Shown here piece after piece: positions 34,261 through 43,235 of a DNA stretch of 64,000 nt. Source of the DNA: Treponema brennaborense DSM 12168 (GTDB lineage: Bacteria > Spirochaetota > Spirochaetia > Treponematales > Treponemataceae); the NCBI RefSeq assembly GCF_000212415.1, contig NC_015500.1, positions 2,356,001 to 2,420,000 on the forward strand, given 5' to 3'. The position numbers were made by a program, and so were the translations under genes. Under the pieces are notes generated by a model, which worked only from the letters and a program-made list of their open reading frames with translations, was not told where the DNA came from and ran no database searches. Every line of letters starts with the position of its first letter. The first letter of the stretch is position 1.

Positions 34261-35610
34261 TTATAAGCCGAAATAACGGTCCGCCGCTTCCTGAATCGCC
34301 TGTGCGGCTTGCAGTGCGGTCATTTTTTCCAAACAAACGAGGGGCAGCACTTCGTTGCAGACCGTGCTGACTTCCTGCGGCAGGCCGCCGTCGAACACGG
34401 GTGTAATACTGAAGTACGCTTTGGTAAACGCGGCGCTTTTGGACTGAAGCGGTTCGAGCGCAGCCCCGGACGTGTTTATATCCGTGCGTGACGGGAACGG
34501 CGCGATGCCTTTTTCCATACGCCACAACTGTATTTCCGCGCTCTCAAGCCACTTGATGAGCTGCCACGCCGCTTCTTCTTTGGCAGAACCGGCCGGTATG
34601 GCGGCGCTCATTCCCCACCCCGTGCCGCAGATTCCCGCAACGCTGCCGCGCTGACGCTCGCCGGGAATCGACGGGAACACCAGCAATTCGATACGTTCCT
34701 GATCGGCAGGGCTTATGAGCGCCTTTCCCGTTACCGCGTCGGTTATAAACGAACCGATACGCCAATCGCCGTCTATCAGGTACGCGGCGCGGCCGGCCGC
34801 AAAATACCCGACCACGTCGTTGTAATTGACGTCGAACGTCGATTTTGCAATAACGTCGTCAAGGCACATCCGTTTCAAAAATTCAAACGCGGCCAGAAAT
34901 TCGGGATCGGTAAATTCGGCGGTACCCGACAGGATGTGCTCCACCCAGTATTCGCCGGCGAACCGCCCGAGCAGCAGACTGAACAGACACGACTGGAGCA
35001 CCCACTGCTCTTCGTTCGCCATGAGCACCGTCTCGTATCCCTGACGGGCAAGCACGGGCACCTGAGCGGCAAGTTCTTCATACGTTTGCGCAGGTTCAAG
35101 CCCGCAGGCGGCGAGCACGGCGTTATTCGCGTACAGCACGGAGGTATGCGTCATTCCGTTCGGCAATTCGCCCAAATAGCCGCCCATCTGCTTTTTCAGC
35201 GCGACTGCGTTGAACACACCGTCCAGACCGTCGCGTTCAACGAACGGAGCCAGATCTTTTACCAGATTGTTGGCGTGCAAATCGGAAGACCGTCCCGACG
35301 GCCACAGGTACAGAACGTCGGGGATCTGCCCCGCGTCCACGTACGATTTGAGGCGCTCGTGGAACGGTTCGTTGAACAGGTCTTCCCGTACGACTTTTAT
35401 GTCCGGGTGCTGCGCGGAAAACGCGTTCCATACGCGTTCGATTTCATCGGTCGCGTTGGCACGAGTTATATCGAAGTAATTAAGCACGTGCAGAACGACG
35501 TTGCCACCGGAACCGTCTTTTTTTCCGGAACACCCGCACAGCAGGCACAACGAGAGAGCAACGGTTATCAGCGTGAAACCGCCCCCAATCATGATTCGCA
35601 GTTTTTTCAT
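34261..35610 (-). CDS. Second sugar-binding protein, lipoprotein form
   Basis: 449 residues, a family-1 extracellular solute-binding protein with a lipoprotein signal (VALSLCLLCGC, Cys27 within SLCLLCGCSGKKDG). Diagnostic parts: DVLYLWPSGRSSDLHANNLV near residue 92 and AAYLIDGDWRIGSFITDAV near 279. The start overlaps the ROK stop as ATGA, so the two are co-translated. Since the permease genes are preceded by another binding protein, this one may feed the same permease or serve as a sensor for the regulator; that is inference. Confidence 0.85.
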   Translation of the reverse strand: MKKLRIMIGGGFTLITVALSLCLLCGCSGKKDGSGGNVVLHVLNYFDITRANATDEIERVWNAFSAQHPDIKVVREDLFNEPFHERLKSYVDAGQIPDVLYLWPSGRSSDLHANNLVKDLAPFVERDGLDGVFNAVALKKQMGGYLGELPNGMTHTSVLYANNAVLAACGLEPAQTYEELAAQVPVLARQGYETVLMANEEQWVLQSCLFSLLLGRFAGEYWVEHILSGTAEFTDPEFLAAFEFLKRMCLDDVIAKSTFDVNYNDVVGYFAAGRAAYLIDGDWRIGSFITDAVTGKALISPADQERIELLVFPSIPGERQRGSVAGICGTGWGMSAAIPAGSAKEEAAWQLIKWLESAEIQLWRMEKGIAPFPSRTDINTSGAALEPLQSKSAAFTKAYFSITPVFDGGLPQEVSTVCNEVLPLVCLEKMTALQAAQAIQEAADRYFGL

Positions 35611-36851
35611 AAAACCTCTTTCGGAGCGGGACGGACAGCACCGCCGGTTGCCGGATACCGTTCTTTCATTTCATTAAACGGCTGCCGCAGATTTGAAAAC
35701 GTTTCCAGCATCGAACGGGCCGTGCCGGACATGGAAGCCAAAGTTGGCAGCGCAAACAAATCCTCAACCACCATAGCCGCGGCACCGTACGAAACGGCAA
35801 AGTGCCCCAAAGAAGCGACGCGCACTTCATATTTACGGTGCTGATGATACGGCCACTGAAATTCGATTCGGGATGAAATGATTTTTGCTATCCGTTCGGC
35901 GAATTCGGATTCAATTCCGCCGATATACACGACTTCCAGATTCAGTATATTGACTAAAAAAGCGACGTGCCGAGCCAGTTCAAAAAAAACCGATTCCATT
36001 GAAGCGTTTTCAAACGAAATCGTTTCCAACCGGTCTTCGCCGGAAAAAAACTGTCCGGCATTGTCTGATTCCCAGAGAATGCTGCGAAATTCGCCAGCCG
36101 AACCTTCGTTTCCTTTATAAATCTGACCGTTGATAACGATCCCCATACCGACCGACAGGTTTTTTTTCGACGCGATTTTAGGCTGCAGCACCCGGTATTC
36201 GGTCAAAACGAACAGCATGTTCCCCGTACCGCGGTCGTTTGAAAGCATTTTTTCACTGTAGCAGCAGCAGCGCGCATCGTTTTCAAGAAAAACGGGAACG
36301 TCTATCTGTTCCGAAACCGACTCGACGAACCGGTACGGATCGTCTATCATAAGCGGAACGGACTGAATGATTGTGCCGTCATCGGAGTTCACCATTGCCG
36401 GCACGCCCACCCCCACGCCGATAAGCGGTATACCGCGCATTTCCGCTTCCGCGGCGATCATTTCAAACGCTTTGAAAAAAATACCGTCGCAGCGCAGCCG
36501 TTCGTACGTGTGCGGCTGCACGTTTTCCTGATACTGAAACAGCACGATTCCGTGCAGATCAAGCAGACAGCACACAAATCGCTCCGGATTGATTTCCACT
36601 CCGCCGACGCAGGCAAACGAATTGGTTATTTCAAGATATACGGGCTTTCTGCCGCCGAGCGGGCCGGGAACACCGTGAGACGTTTCCGAAATAAGACCGA
36701 TGGACGACAATGAAGCCGTTATTTTGGTAACGGTCGATTTATCTATACCCAATTCGTTCGCGATTTCGATCCGGCTGATGCCTTTACTTTGCCAAATCAG
36801 ACGGAGAATACGGGATACGTTTATATCTGCGGGCGAGTTAATTGATTTCAT
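35607..36851 (-). CDS. ROK-family transcriptional repressor (NagC/XylR type)
   Basis: 414 residues: N-terminal winged helix (about 10-65, SRIEIANELGIDKSTVTKIT as the recognition helix), then a ROK sugar-kinase-like domain. The ATP/sugar site is degenerate: GVEINPERFVCCLLDL in place of a clean DxGxT loop, and no CxCGxxGCxE zinc motif is visible, so it senses sugar without kinase activity. It heads the operon and an operator-like site overlaps its start codon, so autorepression is likely. Sites of the same sequence precede the binding-protein gene and cellobiose phosphorylase. There is no clear Shine-Dalgarno. Confidence 0.85.
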   Translation of the reverse strand: MKSINSPADINVSRILRLIWQSKGISRIEIANELGIDKSTVTKITASLSSIGLISETSHGVPGPLGGRKPVYLEITNSFACVGGVEINPERFVCCLLDLHGIVLFQYQENVQPHTYERLRCDGIFFKAFEMIAAEAEMRGIPLIGVGVGVPAMVNSDDGTIIQSVPLMIDDPYRFVESVSEQIDVPVFLENDARCCCYSEKMLSNDRGTGNMLFVLTEYRVLQPKIASKKNLSVGMGIVINGQIYKGNEGSAGEFRSILWESDNAGQFFSGEDRLETISFENASMESVFFELARHVAFLVNILNLEVVYIGGIESEFAERIAKIISSRIEFQWPYHQHRKYEVRVASLGHFAVSYGAAAMVVEDLFALPTLASMSGTARSMLETFSNLRQPFNEMKERYPATGGAVRPAPKEVL

Positions 36852-36861
36852 CTCTCAACTA
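36839..36861. promoter_or_regulatory. Operator-like site over the ROK start codon
   Basis: Minus-strand TAGTTGA, 9-nt spacer containing the ATG, TCAATTA. It differs at one base from the inverted repeat (also 9-nt spacing) before cellobiose phosphorylase. Confidence 0.5.
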
Positions 36862-36889
36862 TCCTATCAGCACTTTTTGATATTTGCAA
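36861..36889 (-). promoter_or_regulatory. Promoter of the ROK gene
   Basis: Minus-strand TTGCAA (36889-36884), 17-nt spacer, TAGGAT (36866-36861), 9 nt to the ATG at 36851, so the leader would be 2-3 nt at most. Confidence 0.55.
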
Positions 36890-36962
36890 TAAAAAAAACG
36901 CGTTTCCGGCCTTTTTCGTTATATTTAAGCCCGAAAACACGTTTTTCAGCTCAAAGCACACG

Positions 36963-37073
36963 CCGCGCGGCTATTTTTGCACCGGCGTGCGCCCTTTTCT
37001 CACCACCGCGCGGCTATTTTTGCCGGCGTGCGCCCTTTTCTCACCACCGCGCGGCTATTTTTGCCGGCGTGCG
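36963..37073. repeat. Tandem repeat of 41-43 bp, 2.6 copies
   Basis: Units begin with CCGCGCGGCTATTTTTG at 36963, 37006 and 37047; the first holds two extra bases and the third is cut at 27 bp. Each holds a CCGCGCGG palindrome, a T5 run and CCGGCGTGCG. It sits between the ROK promoter and the 3' end of nagB. Confidence 0.85.
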
Positions 37074-37094
37074 GACCGTAAACGGGAAAACGTT

Positions 37095-37898
37095 TTACAG
37101 CCCGTTGTTCATATTGTTTTTTTCGATATCCTTGAAATATTTCAGCGTGCCGACGCGCAGTTCGTCGGTAGCGTCTTCATCGCAGACGATAAGCGCGTGC
37201 TCGTGCAGCTGCAATTTGCTGATCGTCCACATCTGGGAAATTCCCTCTTCCACGCCGTGCTTTACCGCCATCGCCTTGTTGTGACCGGTTGCAAGGATCA
37301 CCACTTCGCGGGCGTCCGTAATGGTACCGACGCCGACGGTCAGTGCGGTCGCCGGCACTTTGGAAACGTCGCCGCCGAAAAAGCGCGAATTGACCGCAAT
37401 CGTATCGGCAGTCAGCGACTTGACGCGCGTACGGGATGAAAGCGACGAACCCGGTTCGTTGAACGCAATGTGCCCGTCGACGCCGACGCCGCCCAAAAAG
37501 AGGTCTATACCGCCCGCGGCTGCGATAGCTTTTTCATACGCGCGGCATTCGGCGGCGGGATCTTTTGCCATACCGTCGAGAATATGCACGTTTTCCTTTT
37601 TGATATCGATGTGATTGAAAAAATTATCCCACATAAAACGGTGGTAGCTCTGCGGATGATCGGCGGGCAGACCGACGTACTCATCCATATTGAACGTAAC
37701 GACGTTTTTAAACGAAACTTTACCGGCTTTGCACAAGGCGATCAGCTGCTTATACGTTCCCAGCGGCGTGGAACCGGTCGGCAGTCCCAAAACGAACGGT
37801 TTTTCGGCCGTAGGAGCCGCGTCGATAATCCGCTTCGCAATATGATTGGCAGCCCACACCGAGCACGCGTCATAATCAGGTCTCACAATTACTCTCAT
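37095..37898 (-). CDS. nagB: Glucosamine-6-phosphate deaminase
   Basis: 267 residues, the hexameric NagB that turns glucosamine 6-phosphate into fructose 6-phosphate and ammonia. Motifs: [20 protein letters not shown] at the start, [16 protein letters not shown] (about 38-53), [20 protein letters not shown] with catalytic Asp (about 67-86), [18 protein letters not shown] (about 135-152) with the ring-opening His. ATG 37898 follows GAGG. It lies downstream of nagA, and both probably share the operator-controlled promoter at 39224. Confidence 0.95.
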   Translation of the reverse strand: MRVIVRPDYDACSVWAANHIAKRIIDAAPTAEKPFVLGLPTGSTPLGTYKQLIALCKAGKVSFKNVVTFNMDEYVGLPADHPQSYHRFMWDNFFNHIDIKKENVHILDGMAKDPAAECRAYEKAIAAAGGIDLFLGGVGVDGHIAFNEPGSSLSSRTRVKSLTADTIAVNSRFFGGDVSKVPATALTVGVGTITDAREVVILATGHNKAMAVKHGVEEGISQMWTISKLQLHEHALIVCDEDATDELRVGTLKYFKDIEKNNMNNGL

Positions 37899-38014
37899 AT
37901 ACAAACCTCATTGTATGTATAAATATCGTTTTTTCTCCGAACGGAGAAAAGTTTCCGCAAAACGCACCGCATTCGGCCGAAGCCGCCGCAGTCTGCGGCG
38001 GTTTTTATCAGGCG

Positions 38015-39181
38015 TTACATGATGTTCTTTTTAATATCGCCGGCTATAACCGAAATCAGCACGTTAAAATACTTGTCGAACACGACGACGTCGCCGTCGT
38101 AACCGGGAATAAGCTGTCCTTTACCCGCGTACCGCATGATCTGCGCCGGATTCGTCGAAGCGCATCGGACCGCGTCTCCCACGGGAAATCCGAACGACAC
38201 CAAATTCTTGACGCCGCGGATCATCGTCAGCGCGGAACCGGCGATCACACCGTCGGCTTTCCGGTGGAAACAGCCGCCTTCAAAAACGACCTGTTCACCG
38301 TTCGCGTACAACTCGCTGCCCGCCTGCTCGGTCGGTTTGAGCGCGTCGGTAACCAGTACGATTTTATCGATCGGTTTATCGCGCATCAGCAATTTGAACA
38401 GATCGGGATGCACGTGCACACCGTCGGCTATGACCTCACACGACATTTCCGGATGGATCAGTACCGCGCCGACCGCACCGGGATTGCGGTGATGCATCTG
38501 GCTCATCGCGTTGAACAGGTGCGTCGAATGCAGAATACCGGCCTGCATACCTTCGACCATATTTTCATACAGCGCGTTGGTATGTCCGGCCTGCAGAACG
38601 ATGCCCCTTTTTATGCAGTACAGCGCCAGTTCGCGCATACCTTTTACTTCCGGCGCAACAGTCATATTGACGATCGTACCTTTGGAAGCCTGCCACAGGC
38701 GTTCCATCATTTCGATATCGGTGCCCTTGATGGTTTCCGGACGCTGAACGCCCGCCTTATCGGGAGAAACGAACGGACCTTCCAGGTGAATGCCCATAAT
38801 CCGCGCGCCTTCTTCTTTGCCCATCGCTTCGGTAACCGCTTCAATCGCCTTGACGAACGTAGGTTCGTCGGAGGAATACAGCGTCGGGTTGAACGAAGAA
38901 ACGCCGTAGTCGGCAAGATCTTTCGACATGGCGAGGATCGAATCCGCGCTGATGTCTTCCGTTCCGTGCCCGTTGAAACCGTGAATATGCGTGTCGATCA
39001 GACCGGGTGCGATATATGCGCCTTCCACGTCGATCAGGCGAACTTTCGACGCAAAGCGCTTCTGCTCGAAACGTTTCTGACTGAAAACGTCGGCGATTTT
39101 TCCGTCTTCAATGAGAACCGCACATTTTTCCATCACGGAAAAACCGCTCAGCAGCGTACCGTTATACAGACAAATAGACAT
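38015..39181 (-). CDS. nagA: N-acetylglucosamine-6-phosphate deacetylase
   Basis: 388 residues of the amidohydrolase superfamily. It removes acetate from GlcNAc 6-phosphate, feeding NagB. Metal-site motifs: DTHIHGFNGHGTEDI (about 61-75), HLEGPF (about 131-136), GHTNA (about 197) and HLFNAMSQMHHRNPG (about 218-232), with catalytic Asp in VLVTDALKP. AGGAG lies before the ATG. GlcNAc could come from host glycans or from cell-wall turnover. Confidence 0.95.
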   Translation of the reverse strand: MSICLYNGTLLSGFSVMEKCAVLIEDGKIADVFSQKRFEQKRFASKVRLIDVEGAYIAPGLIDTHIHGFNGHGTEDISADSILAMSKDLADYGVSSFNPTLYSSDEPTFVKAIEAVTEAMGKEEGARIMGIHLEGPFVSPDKAGVQRPETIKGTDIEMMERLWQASKGTIVNMTVAPEVKGMRELALYCIKRGIVLQAGHTNALYENMVEGMQAGILHSTHLFNAMSQMHHRNPGAVGAVLIHPEMSCEVIADGVHVHPDLFKLLMRDKPIDKIVLVTDALKPTEQAGSELYANGEQVVFEGGCFHRKADGVIAGSALTMIRGVKNLVSFGFPVGDAVRCASTNPAQIMRYAGKGQLIPGYDGDVVVFDKYFNVLISVIAGDIKKNIM

Positions 39182-39209
39182 AGTAAACTCCTAAAACTGT
39201 CGGTAAAAC

Positions 39210-39236
39210 AAGATTGTACACACACTGTACAATCTT
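39210..39236. promoter_or_regulatory. Perfect 11-bp inverted repeat over the nagA promoter
   Basis: AAGATTGTACA (39210-39220), 5-nt spacer, TGTACAATCTT (39226-39236). It overlaps the -10 box. The sequence differs from the TTAGTTGA sites of the ROK operon next door, so another repressor is expected. Confidence 0.75.
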
Positions 39237-39252
39237 TAATTCTCCCTGTCCA
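39224..39252 (-). promoter_or_regulatory. Promoter of nagA-nagB
   Basis: Minus-strand TGGACA (39252-39247), 17-nt spacer, TACAGT (39229-39224). Confidence 0.65.
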
Positions 39253-39314
39253 GAGTAATCATATCATAAAACGGCTAACTTTGCACGTTTTTTTCGGAAT
39301 TCGGAAAATTTTGT

Positions 39315-39343
39315 TTGACAGATGAAATTTTCTGTGATACGCT
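39315..39343 (+). promoter_or_regulatory. Promoter of cellobiose phosphorylase
   Basis: TTGACA (39315-39320), 17-nt spacer, TACGCT (39338-39343) with TGA before it (extended -10). Confidence 0.7.
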
Positions 39344-39344
39344 A

Positions 39345-39367
39345 TAGTTGATTGGATAAATCAACTA
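39345..39367. promoter_or_regulatory. ROK-type operator candidate before cellobiose phosphorylase
   Basis: Perfect 9-bp inverted repeat TAGTTGATT (39345-39353), GGATA, AATCAACTA (39359-39367), over the expected start of transcription. Confidence 0.7.
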
Positions 39368-39384
39368 ACCAAAGAGGTAGTAAT

Positions 39385-41856
39385 ATGCGCTTCGGACATT
39401 TTGACGATATAAACAGAGAATACGTTATAGAAACGCCGGAAACTCCGTACCCCTGGATCAATTATCTGGGAAATACGAAGTTCTTTTCCATCATTTCAAA
39501 CACCGCCGGCGGATACGCGTTTTATACCGACGCACGGCTGCGCCGGCTGACGCGCTATCGGTACAACGACGTTCCGCTCGACAACAACGGGCGGTATTTT
39601 TATATCAAAGACGGCGATACCGTTTGGAATCCCGGCTGGAAACCCTGCCGCGTCGCCCTCGACGCGTACGAATGCCGCCACGGATTCGGCTACACTAAAA
39701 TCAGCAGTTCCAAAAACGGCGTAAAAGCCGACGTGCTGTTCATGGTTCCCAACGGGGAAAACGCCGAAGTGCAGCAAGTTACGCTGACCAACGACAGCGG
39801 CGCAGCTAAAAAACTGTCTTTGGTGTCGTACGCCGAATGGTGCCTGTACAACGCGCACGACGACACGACGAATTTTCAGCGCAATTTTTCAACCGGAGAA
39901 GTCGAAATTTCCGGCAGTACCATCTATCATAAAACCGAATACCGCGAACGCCGGAATCATTTTGCGTTCTATTCGGTAAACGCGCCTATAGACGGATTCG
40001 ACACCGACCGTGAAACGTTTCTCGGCCTGAGCAACGGCTGCGACGCACCGAAAACCGTTCTTGAAGGCAAAAGCGGCGATTCGGTTGCCGACGGCTGGTC
40101 GCCGATCGCGAGTCATCGTCTTAACTTGGAACTCAAAAGCGGTGAATCAAAAACGTTCATATTCGTACTCGGCTATATCGAAAACGAAACGGATAAAAAA
40201 TGGGCGGCCAAAAGCGAACCCGGACTGCTCCAGACGAACGCGGCGATGCATGTGATCAACAAGGAAAAAGCGATCGCGCTGCAGCACCGGTTTTCCGCTC
40301 CGGCGCAGGTTCAGGCGGCATTCGACGAACTGAAAGCGTTTTGGAACGGAATGCTGTCGAATTTCACGCTCAAAACGGGAGACGAAAAGCTCGACCGCAT
40401 GGCCGTGTGGAATCAGTACCAGTGCGTGGTTACGTACAACTTTGCCCGTTCGGCTTCCTATTTTGAAAGCGGTATCGGCAGGGGAATCGGTTTCCGCGAC
40501 ACCAGTCAGGACATGCTCGGCGTCGTGCATCAGCTGCCGCAGAGCCGCCTGCGCGAACGGTTGTACGACGTTGCGGCGACGCAATTTGAAGACGGCAGCG
40601 CGTATCATCAGTTTCAGCCGCTTACCAAACGCGGCAACGCCGACGTCGGCTCCAACTTTAACGACGATCCGCTGTGGCTCATTCTGGGCGTCGGCGGCTA
40701 TATCCGCGAAACCGGCGACACGGAATTCCTGAATCAGCACGTTCCGTTCGACAACGACGAACGCAACACGGCGACGCTGTTCGAGCATTTGAAGCGCTCG
40801 TTCCGCTATATCACGACGCACAAGGGGCCGCACGGGCTGCCGCTCATCGGGCGGGCCGACTGGAACGACTGCCTGAACCTCAACTGCTTCAGCACCGACC
40901 CGAACGATTCGTTCCAAACGTGTACGAATAAAGACGGCGCGAACGCCGAATCGGTGATGATCGCACAAATGTTCGTGTACGTCGCGCCCGATTACGCGGC
41001 CATGTGCCGCATCGCCGGCGACGAAGCGGAAGCCGCGTTTGCGGAAAAAGCCGCCGCGGAAATGGCAGAGCAGATCTGCAAAACGGGCTGGGACGGCGAA
41101 TGGTACCTGCGCGCGTACGACAACGACGGAAACAAAATCGGTTCCAAAGAATGCGGCGACGGTAAAATTTTTATCGAAACGCAGGGATTCGGTTCCATGG
41201 CTCAGATCGGCGCGGATAAAAACTACCCGATCAAAGCGCTGGACAGCGTAAAAAAACACCTCGATACGAAATACGGTATCGTCATTCTCGATCCGCCGTA
41301 TAAAGAGTACCACGTGGAACTCGGTGAAGTGTCTTCATATCCGCCCGGATATAAGGAAAACGGCGGTATTTTTTGCCACAACAATCCCTGGGTCGTCATC
41401 GGTGAAGTAAAATCCGGCCGCTGCGAGCGCGCCTGGGAATATTACACGAAGATCGCACCCGCGTTTCTTGAAGACATAAGCGAAATACACCGGCTGGAAC
41501 CGTACGTATACGCGCAGATGATTGCCGGCAAAGCGGCGCGCCGCCACGGTGAAGCCAAGAACAGCTGGCTGACGGGAACCGCCGCATGGAACTTCGTCGC
41601 GCTGTCGCAGTGGATCTGCGGAATCCGCGGAGAATACGACGGTCTGCGTATTGAACCGCGGCTGCCCGCCCATGTCAAAAACGCGGTGATTACCCGTAAA
41701 TTCCGCGGCTGTACGTATACGATCAAGATTGAAAACCGCGACCCGGCGCGCGCCGTTTCGCTTGCGGTCGTTGAAGGCGACGGTTCGGTCAACGGCAGCC
41801 TCGTCCGGGTAAAACCCGGTACAAAGGAAATAACGATTCATGCTGTAATAGCCTGA
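39385..41856 (+). CDS. cbp: Cellobiose phosphorylase, GH94
   Basis: 823 residues, cytoplasmic. It splits cellobiose with phosphate into glucose 1-phosphate and glucose, saving ATP. The N-terminal half follows clostridial cellobiose phosphorylase almost word for word ([58 protein letters not shown]). The catalytic acid is expected in [10 protein letters not shown] (Asp492), and the phosphate-side segment [18 protein letters not shown] is present. Chitobiose phosphorylases differ at these places. GAGG is 11 nt before ATG 39385. A ROK-type operator and a strong terminator bracket it, so it is a one-gene unit co-regulated with the ABC operon on the other side of nagAB. Confidence 0.93.
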   Translation: MRFGHFDDINREYVIETPETPYPWINYLGNTKFFSIISNTAGGYAFYTDARLRRLTRYRYNDVPLDNNGRYFYIKDGDTVWNPGWKPCRVALDAYECRHGFGYTKISSSKNGVKADVLFMVPNGENAEVQQVTLTNDSGAAKKLSLVSYAEWCLYNAHDDTTNFQRNFSTGEVEISGSTIYHKTEYRERRNHFAFYSVNAPIDGFDTDRETFLGLSNGCDAPKTVLEGKSGDSVADGWSPIASHRLNLELKSGESKTFIFVLGYIENETDKKWAAKSEPGLLQTNAAMHVINKEKAIALQHRFSAPAQVQAAFDELKAFWNGMLSNFTLKTGDEKLDRMAVWNQYQCVVTYNFARSASYFESGIGRGIGFRDTSQDMLGVVHQLPQSRLRERLYDVAATQFEDGSAYHQFQPLTKRGNADVGSNFNDDPLWLILGVGGYIRETGDTEFLNQHVPFDNDERNTATLFEHLKRSFRYITTHKGPHGLPLIGRADWNDCLNLNCFSTDPNDSFQTCTNKDGANAESVMIAQMFVYVAPDYAAMCRIAGDEAEAAFAEKAAAEMAEQICKTGWDGEWYLRAYDNDGNKIGSKECGDGKIFIETQGFGSMAQIGADKNYPIKALDSVKKHLDTKYGIVILDPPYKEYHVELGEVSSYPPGYKENGGIFCHNNPWVVIGEVKSGRCERAWEYYTKIAPAFLEDISEIHRLEPYVYAQMIAGKAARRHGEAKNSWLTGTAAWNFVALSQWICGIRGEYDGLRIEPRLPAHVKNAVITRKFRGCTYTIKIENRDPARAVSLAVVEGDGSVNGSLVRVKPGTKEITIHAVIA

Positions 41857-41888
41857 CGTTTTTCATATTTTTCTCCTTCCTTGTTTCT

Positions 41889-41927
41889 ATCCGCCCGGAT
41901 CGTCGATTCGGGCGGATTCTTTTTTTC
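41889..41927 (+). terminator. Terminator of cellobiose phosphorylase
   Basis: ATCCGCCCG (41889-41897) pairs perfectly with CGGGCGGAT (41909-41917), then TCTTTTTTT. Confidence 0.88.
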
Positions 41928-41945
41928 CGAAAAGCGTGCTATACT
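41917..41945 (+). promoter_or_regulatory. Promoter of the CBM9-like gene
   Basis: TATACT (41940-41945) with a poor -35 (TTCTTT 41917-41922); 6 nt to the ATG and no Shine-Dalgarno, so probably leaderless. Confidence 0.5.
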
Positions 41946-41951
41946 GTCCGC

Positions 41952-42836
41952 ATGAAACAATTCAGCGTACCGATCCTGCCGATCAGAGTCGAGCGGGACA
42001 CCGATTCCAAAATGCAAACGTATGAAGTTTCGGGAATCGAATTGGAATACATTCCCGGCTGCACTGCCGGCCGGAATCTGTTTACCGGCGCCTTTTTCGC
42101 CGGCGGGACCGACGGACTGGCCGTTTCTTTCTGCGCCGAAGCGCCGCACGCAAAAGCGTTCGCACAGCGGCAATACGATTCGTATACACGGGAAGGGCTC
42201 GCCGCTCAGCGGAACGCCGTTCCGCCGGGATTTACGGCGAAGCGGCGTTCTTACAAGGGCAAAGTGTTTGAAGACGACTGCCTTGAACTGTTCATACGTC
42301 CCGCCGATTCCGACGTCTATTACGGCTGGGAAATCAATGCGTGCGGCGCCTGCCTCGATTACCGTGCCGGCGTCGGGGAAAGCGGGCTGAAAACCGTTTC
42401 CGTCCCGAATCGCGCGCAAGACGGCAGCACAGAACGGGACGGTACCGCCGCGCCGGACGCTCATCGGGAAGTCTGCGGACGGAAAACGGATCGGATTGAA
42501 GGAATCGATATCCATTTCGATTACGATTGGCAAAGCCGCGCGCAGTGGCGCATGGAATGCGAAGACGTTTTTTGGTATTTGGAACTGTTCGTTCCCTGGA
42601 GCGACTTCGGCATGAGCGAACCGCCGGCACGGGGAACCGTCTGGTACGGCACGATAAACAGAATAGACGCGGGAGTTTACGGCCGGCCGCACGTGCGCGG
42701 CGAGTCGGGACTGCAATGCCTGCTCGACTTCGCCGATACGGACGCCCCCGCTCCCCGGTTTCATCAGCCGCAAAGATTCGCCGCGTTCGAGTGGCTGCCC
42801 CTGCCCAAAAAAAATACCGGCGGCACATCGAAATGA
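41952..42836 (+). CDS. Carbohydrate-binding CBM9-like domain protein (DUF1083 type)
   Basis: 294 residues, no signal peptide. The single domain resembles the CBM9-like family: VFEDDCLELFIRPADSDVYY (about 107-126), GWEINACGACLDYRAG, then VFWYLELFVPWSDFG (about 213-227) and WYGTINRIDAG. In secreted xylanases this domain binds sugar chain ends; cytoplasmic stand-alone forms have no agreed role. The gene stands beside cellobiose phosphorylase, suggesting a role in glycan metabolism. Confidence 0.75.
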   Translation: MKQFSVPILPIRVERDTDSKMQTYEVSGIELEYIPGCTAGRNLFTGAFFAGGTDGLAVSFCAEAPHAKAFAQRQYDSYTREGLAAQRNAVPPGFTAKRRSYKGKVFEDDCLELFIRPADSDVYYGWEINACGACLDYRAGVGESGLKTVSVPNRAQDGSTERDGTAAPDAHREVCGRKTDRIEGIDIHFDYDWQSRAQWRMECEDVFWYLELFVPWSDFGMSEPPARGTVWYGTINRIDAGVYGRPHVRGESGLQCLLDFADTDAPAPRFHQPQRFAAFEWLPLPKKNTGGTSK

Positions 42837-42857
42837 CCGTCGGTATCGAACGAACGT

Positions 42858-42922
42858 AAAAAAACCGCCCGTAAACGAGTTCCGCGCGGTACGCCGCCGG
42901 ACTCCGTCAGGGCAGTTTTTTT
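42858..42922. terminator. Bidirectional terminator of the CBM9-like and ferredoxin genes
   Basis: Poly-A/CCGCCC (42858-42870) against GGGCAG/poly-T (42910-42922), with an inner GAGT...ACTC stem. Pairing is best on the minus strand. Confidence 0.6.
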
Positions 42923-42937
42923 GCCTATTTCGGCCTG

Positions 42938-42980
42938 TCAGCCGTTTTCAGCTTATCAGCCGTTTTCAGCTTATCAGCCG
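42938..42980. repeat. 18-bp tandem repeat, 2.4 copies, overlapping a stop codon
   Basis: TCAGCCGTTTTCAGCTTA at 42938-42955 and 42956-42973, then TCAGCCG at 42974-42980. The TCA at 42974 is the stop codon (TGA) of the minus-strand ferredoxin gene, so the repeat seems to have grown from its last codons. Confidence 0.8.
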
Positions 42981-43222
42981 ACCACTTTTTTGACGCGAGT
43001 GTCGAAGAATTCGGCAAAATTCGCTTCGGTTATACCGGTGATAACTTCGTCGCCGATTTTCAGATTCGCACCCGGTTCACCGCAACGGCCGAGGCACAAC
43101 GTACCGGCAAGCGTTACTTTGTTTTCAAGCCCGTTTTCCTTGATCGCCTTTTTCAAAAGCTCAAGAATGCGGCCGGCACCTTTTGCATGGCAGGAGCTGC
43201 CCATACATGCTTCAATCGTCAT
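42974..43222 (-). CDS. Thioredoxin-like [2Fe-2S] ferredoxin (NuoE-like)
   Basis: 82 residues, cytoplasmic. Four cysteines in the thioredoxin-fold ferredoxin pattern: CMGSSC (Cys6, Cys11) and CLGRC (Cys43, Cys47), as in the small NuoE/HymA-type subunits and clostridial [2Fe-2S] ferredoxins. ATG 43222 is taken because AGGTG precedes it and longer starts would run into the transporter gene. It is the last gene of the fumarate reductase cluster and may shuttle electrons for it. Confidence 0.85.
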   Translation of the reverse strand: MTIEACMGSSCHAKGAGRILELLKKAIKENGLENKVTLAGTLCLGRCGEPGANLKIGDEVITGITEANFAEFFDTRVKKVVG

Positions 43223-43235
43223 ACTACACCTCACT

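Noticed and set aside
39385-41856. N,N'-diacetylchitobiose phosphorylase, because nagA and nagB are adjacent
   Set aside because: The N-terminal half follows cellobiose phosphorylase much more closely ([21 protein letters not shown]), and the operator matches the ROK set, not the nag palindrome.
41838-42773. 311-codon minus-strand frame opposite the CBM9-like gene
   Set aside because: The plus-strand product shows CBM9-like motifs and has a -10 box and terminator in place; the minus frame has none.
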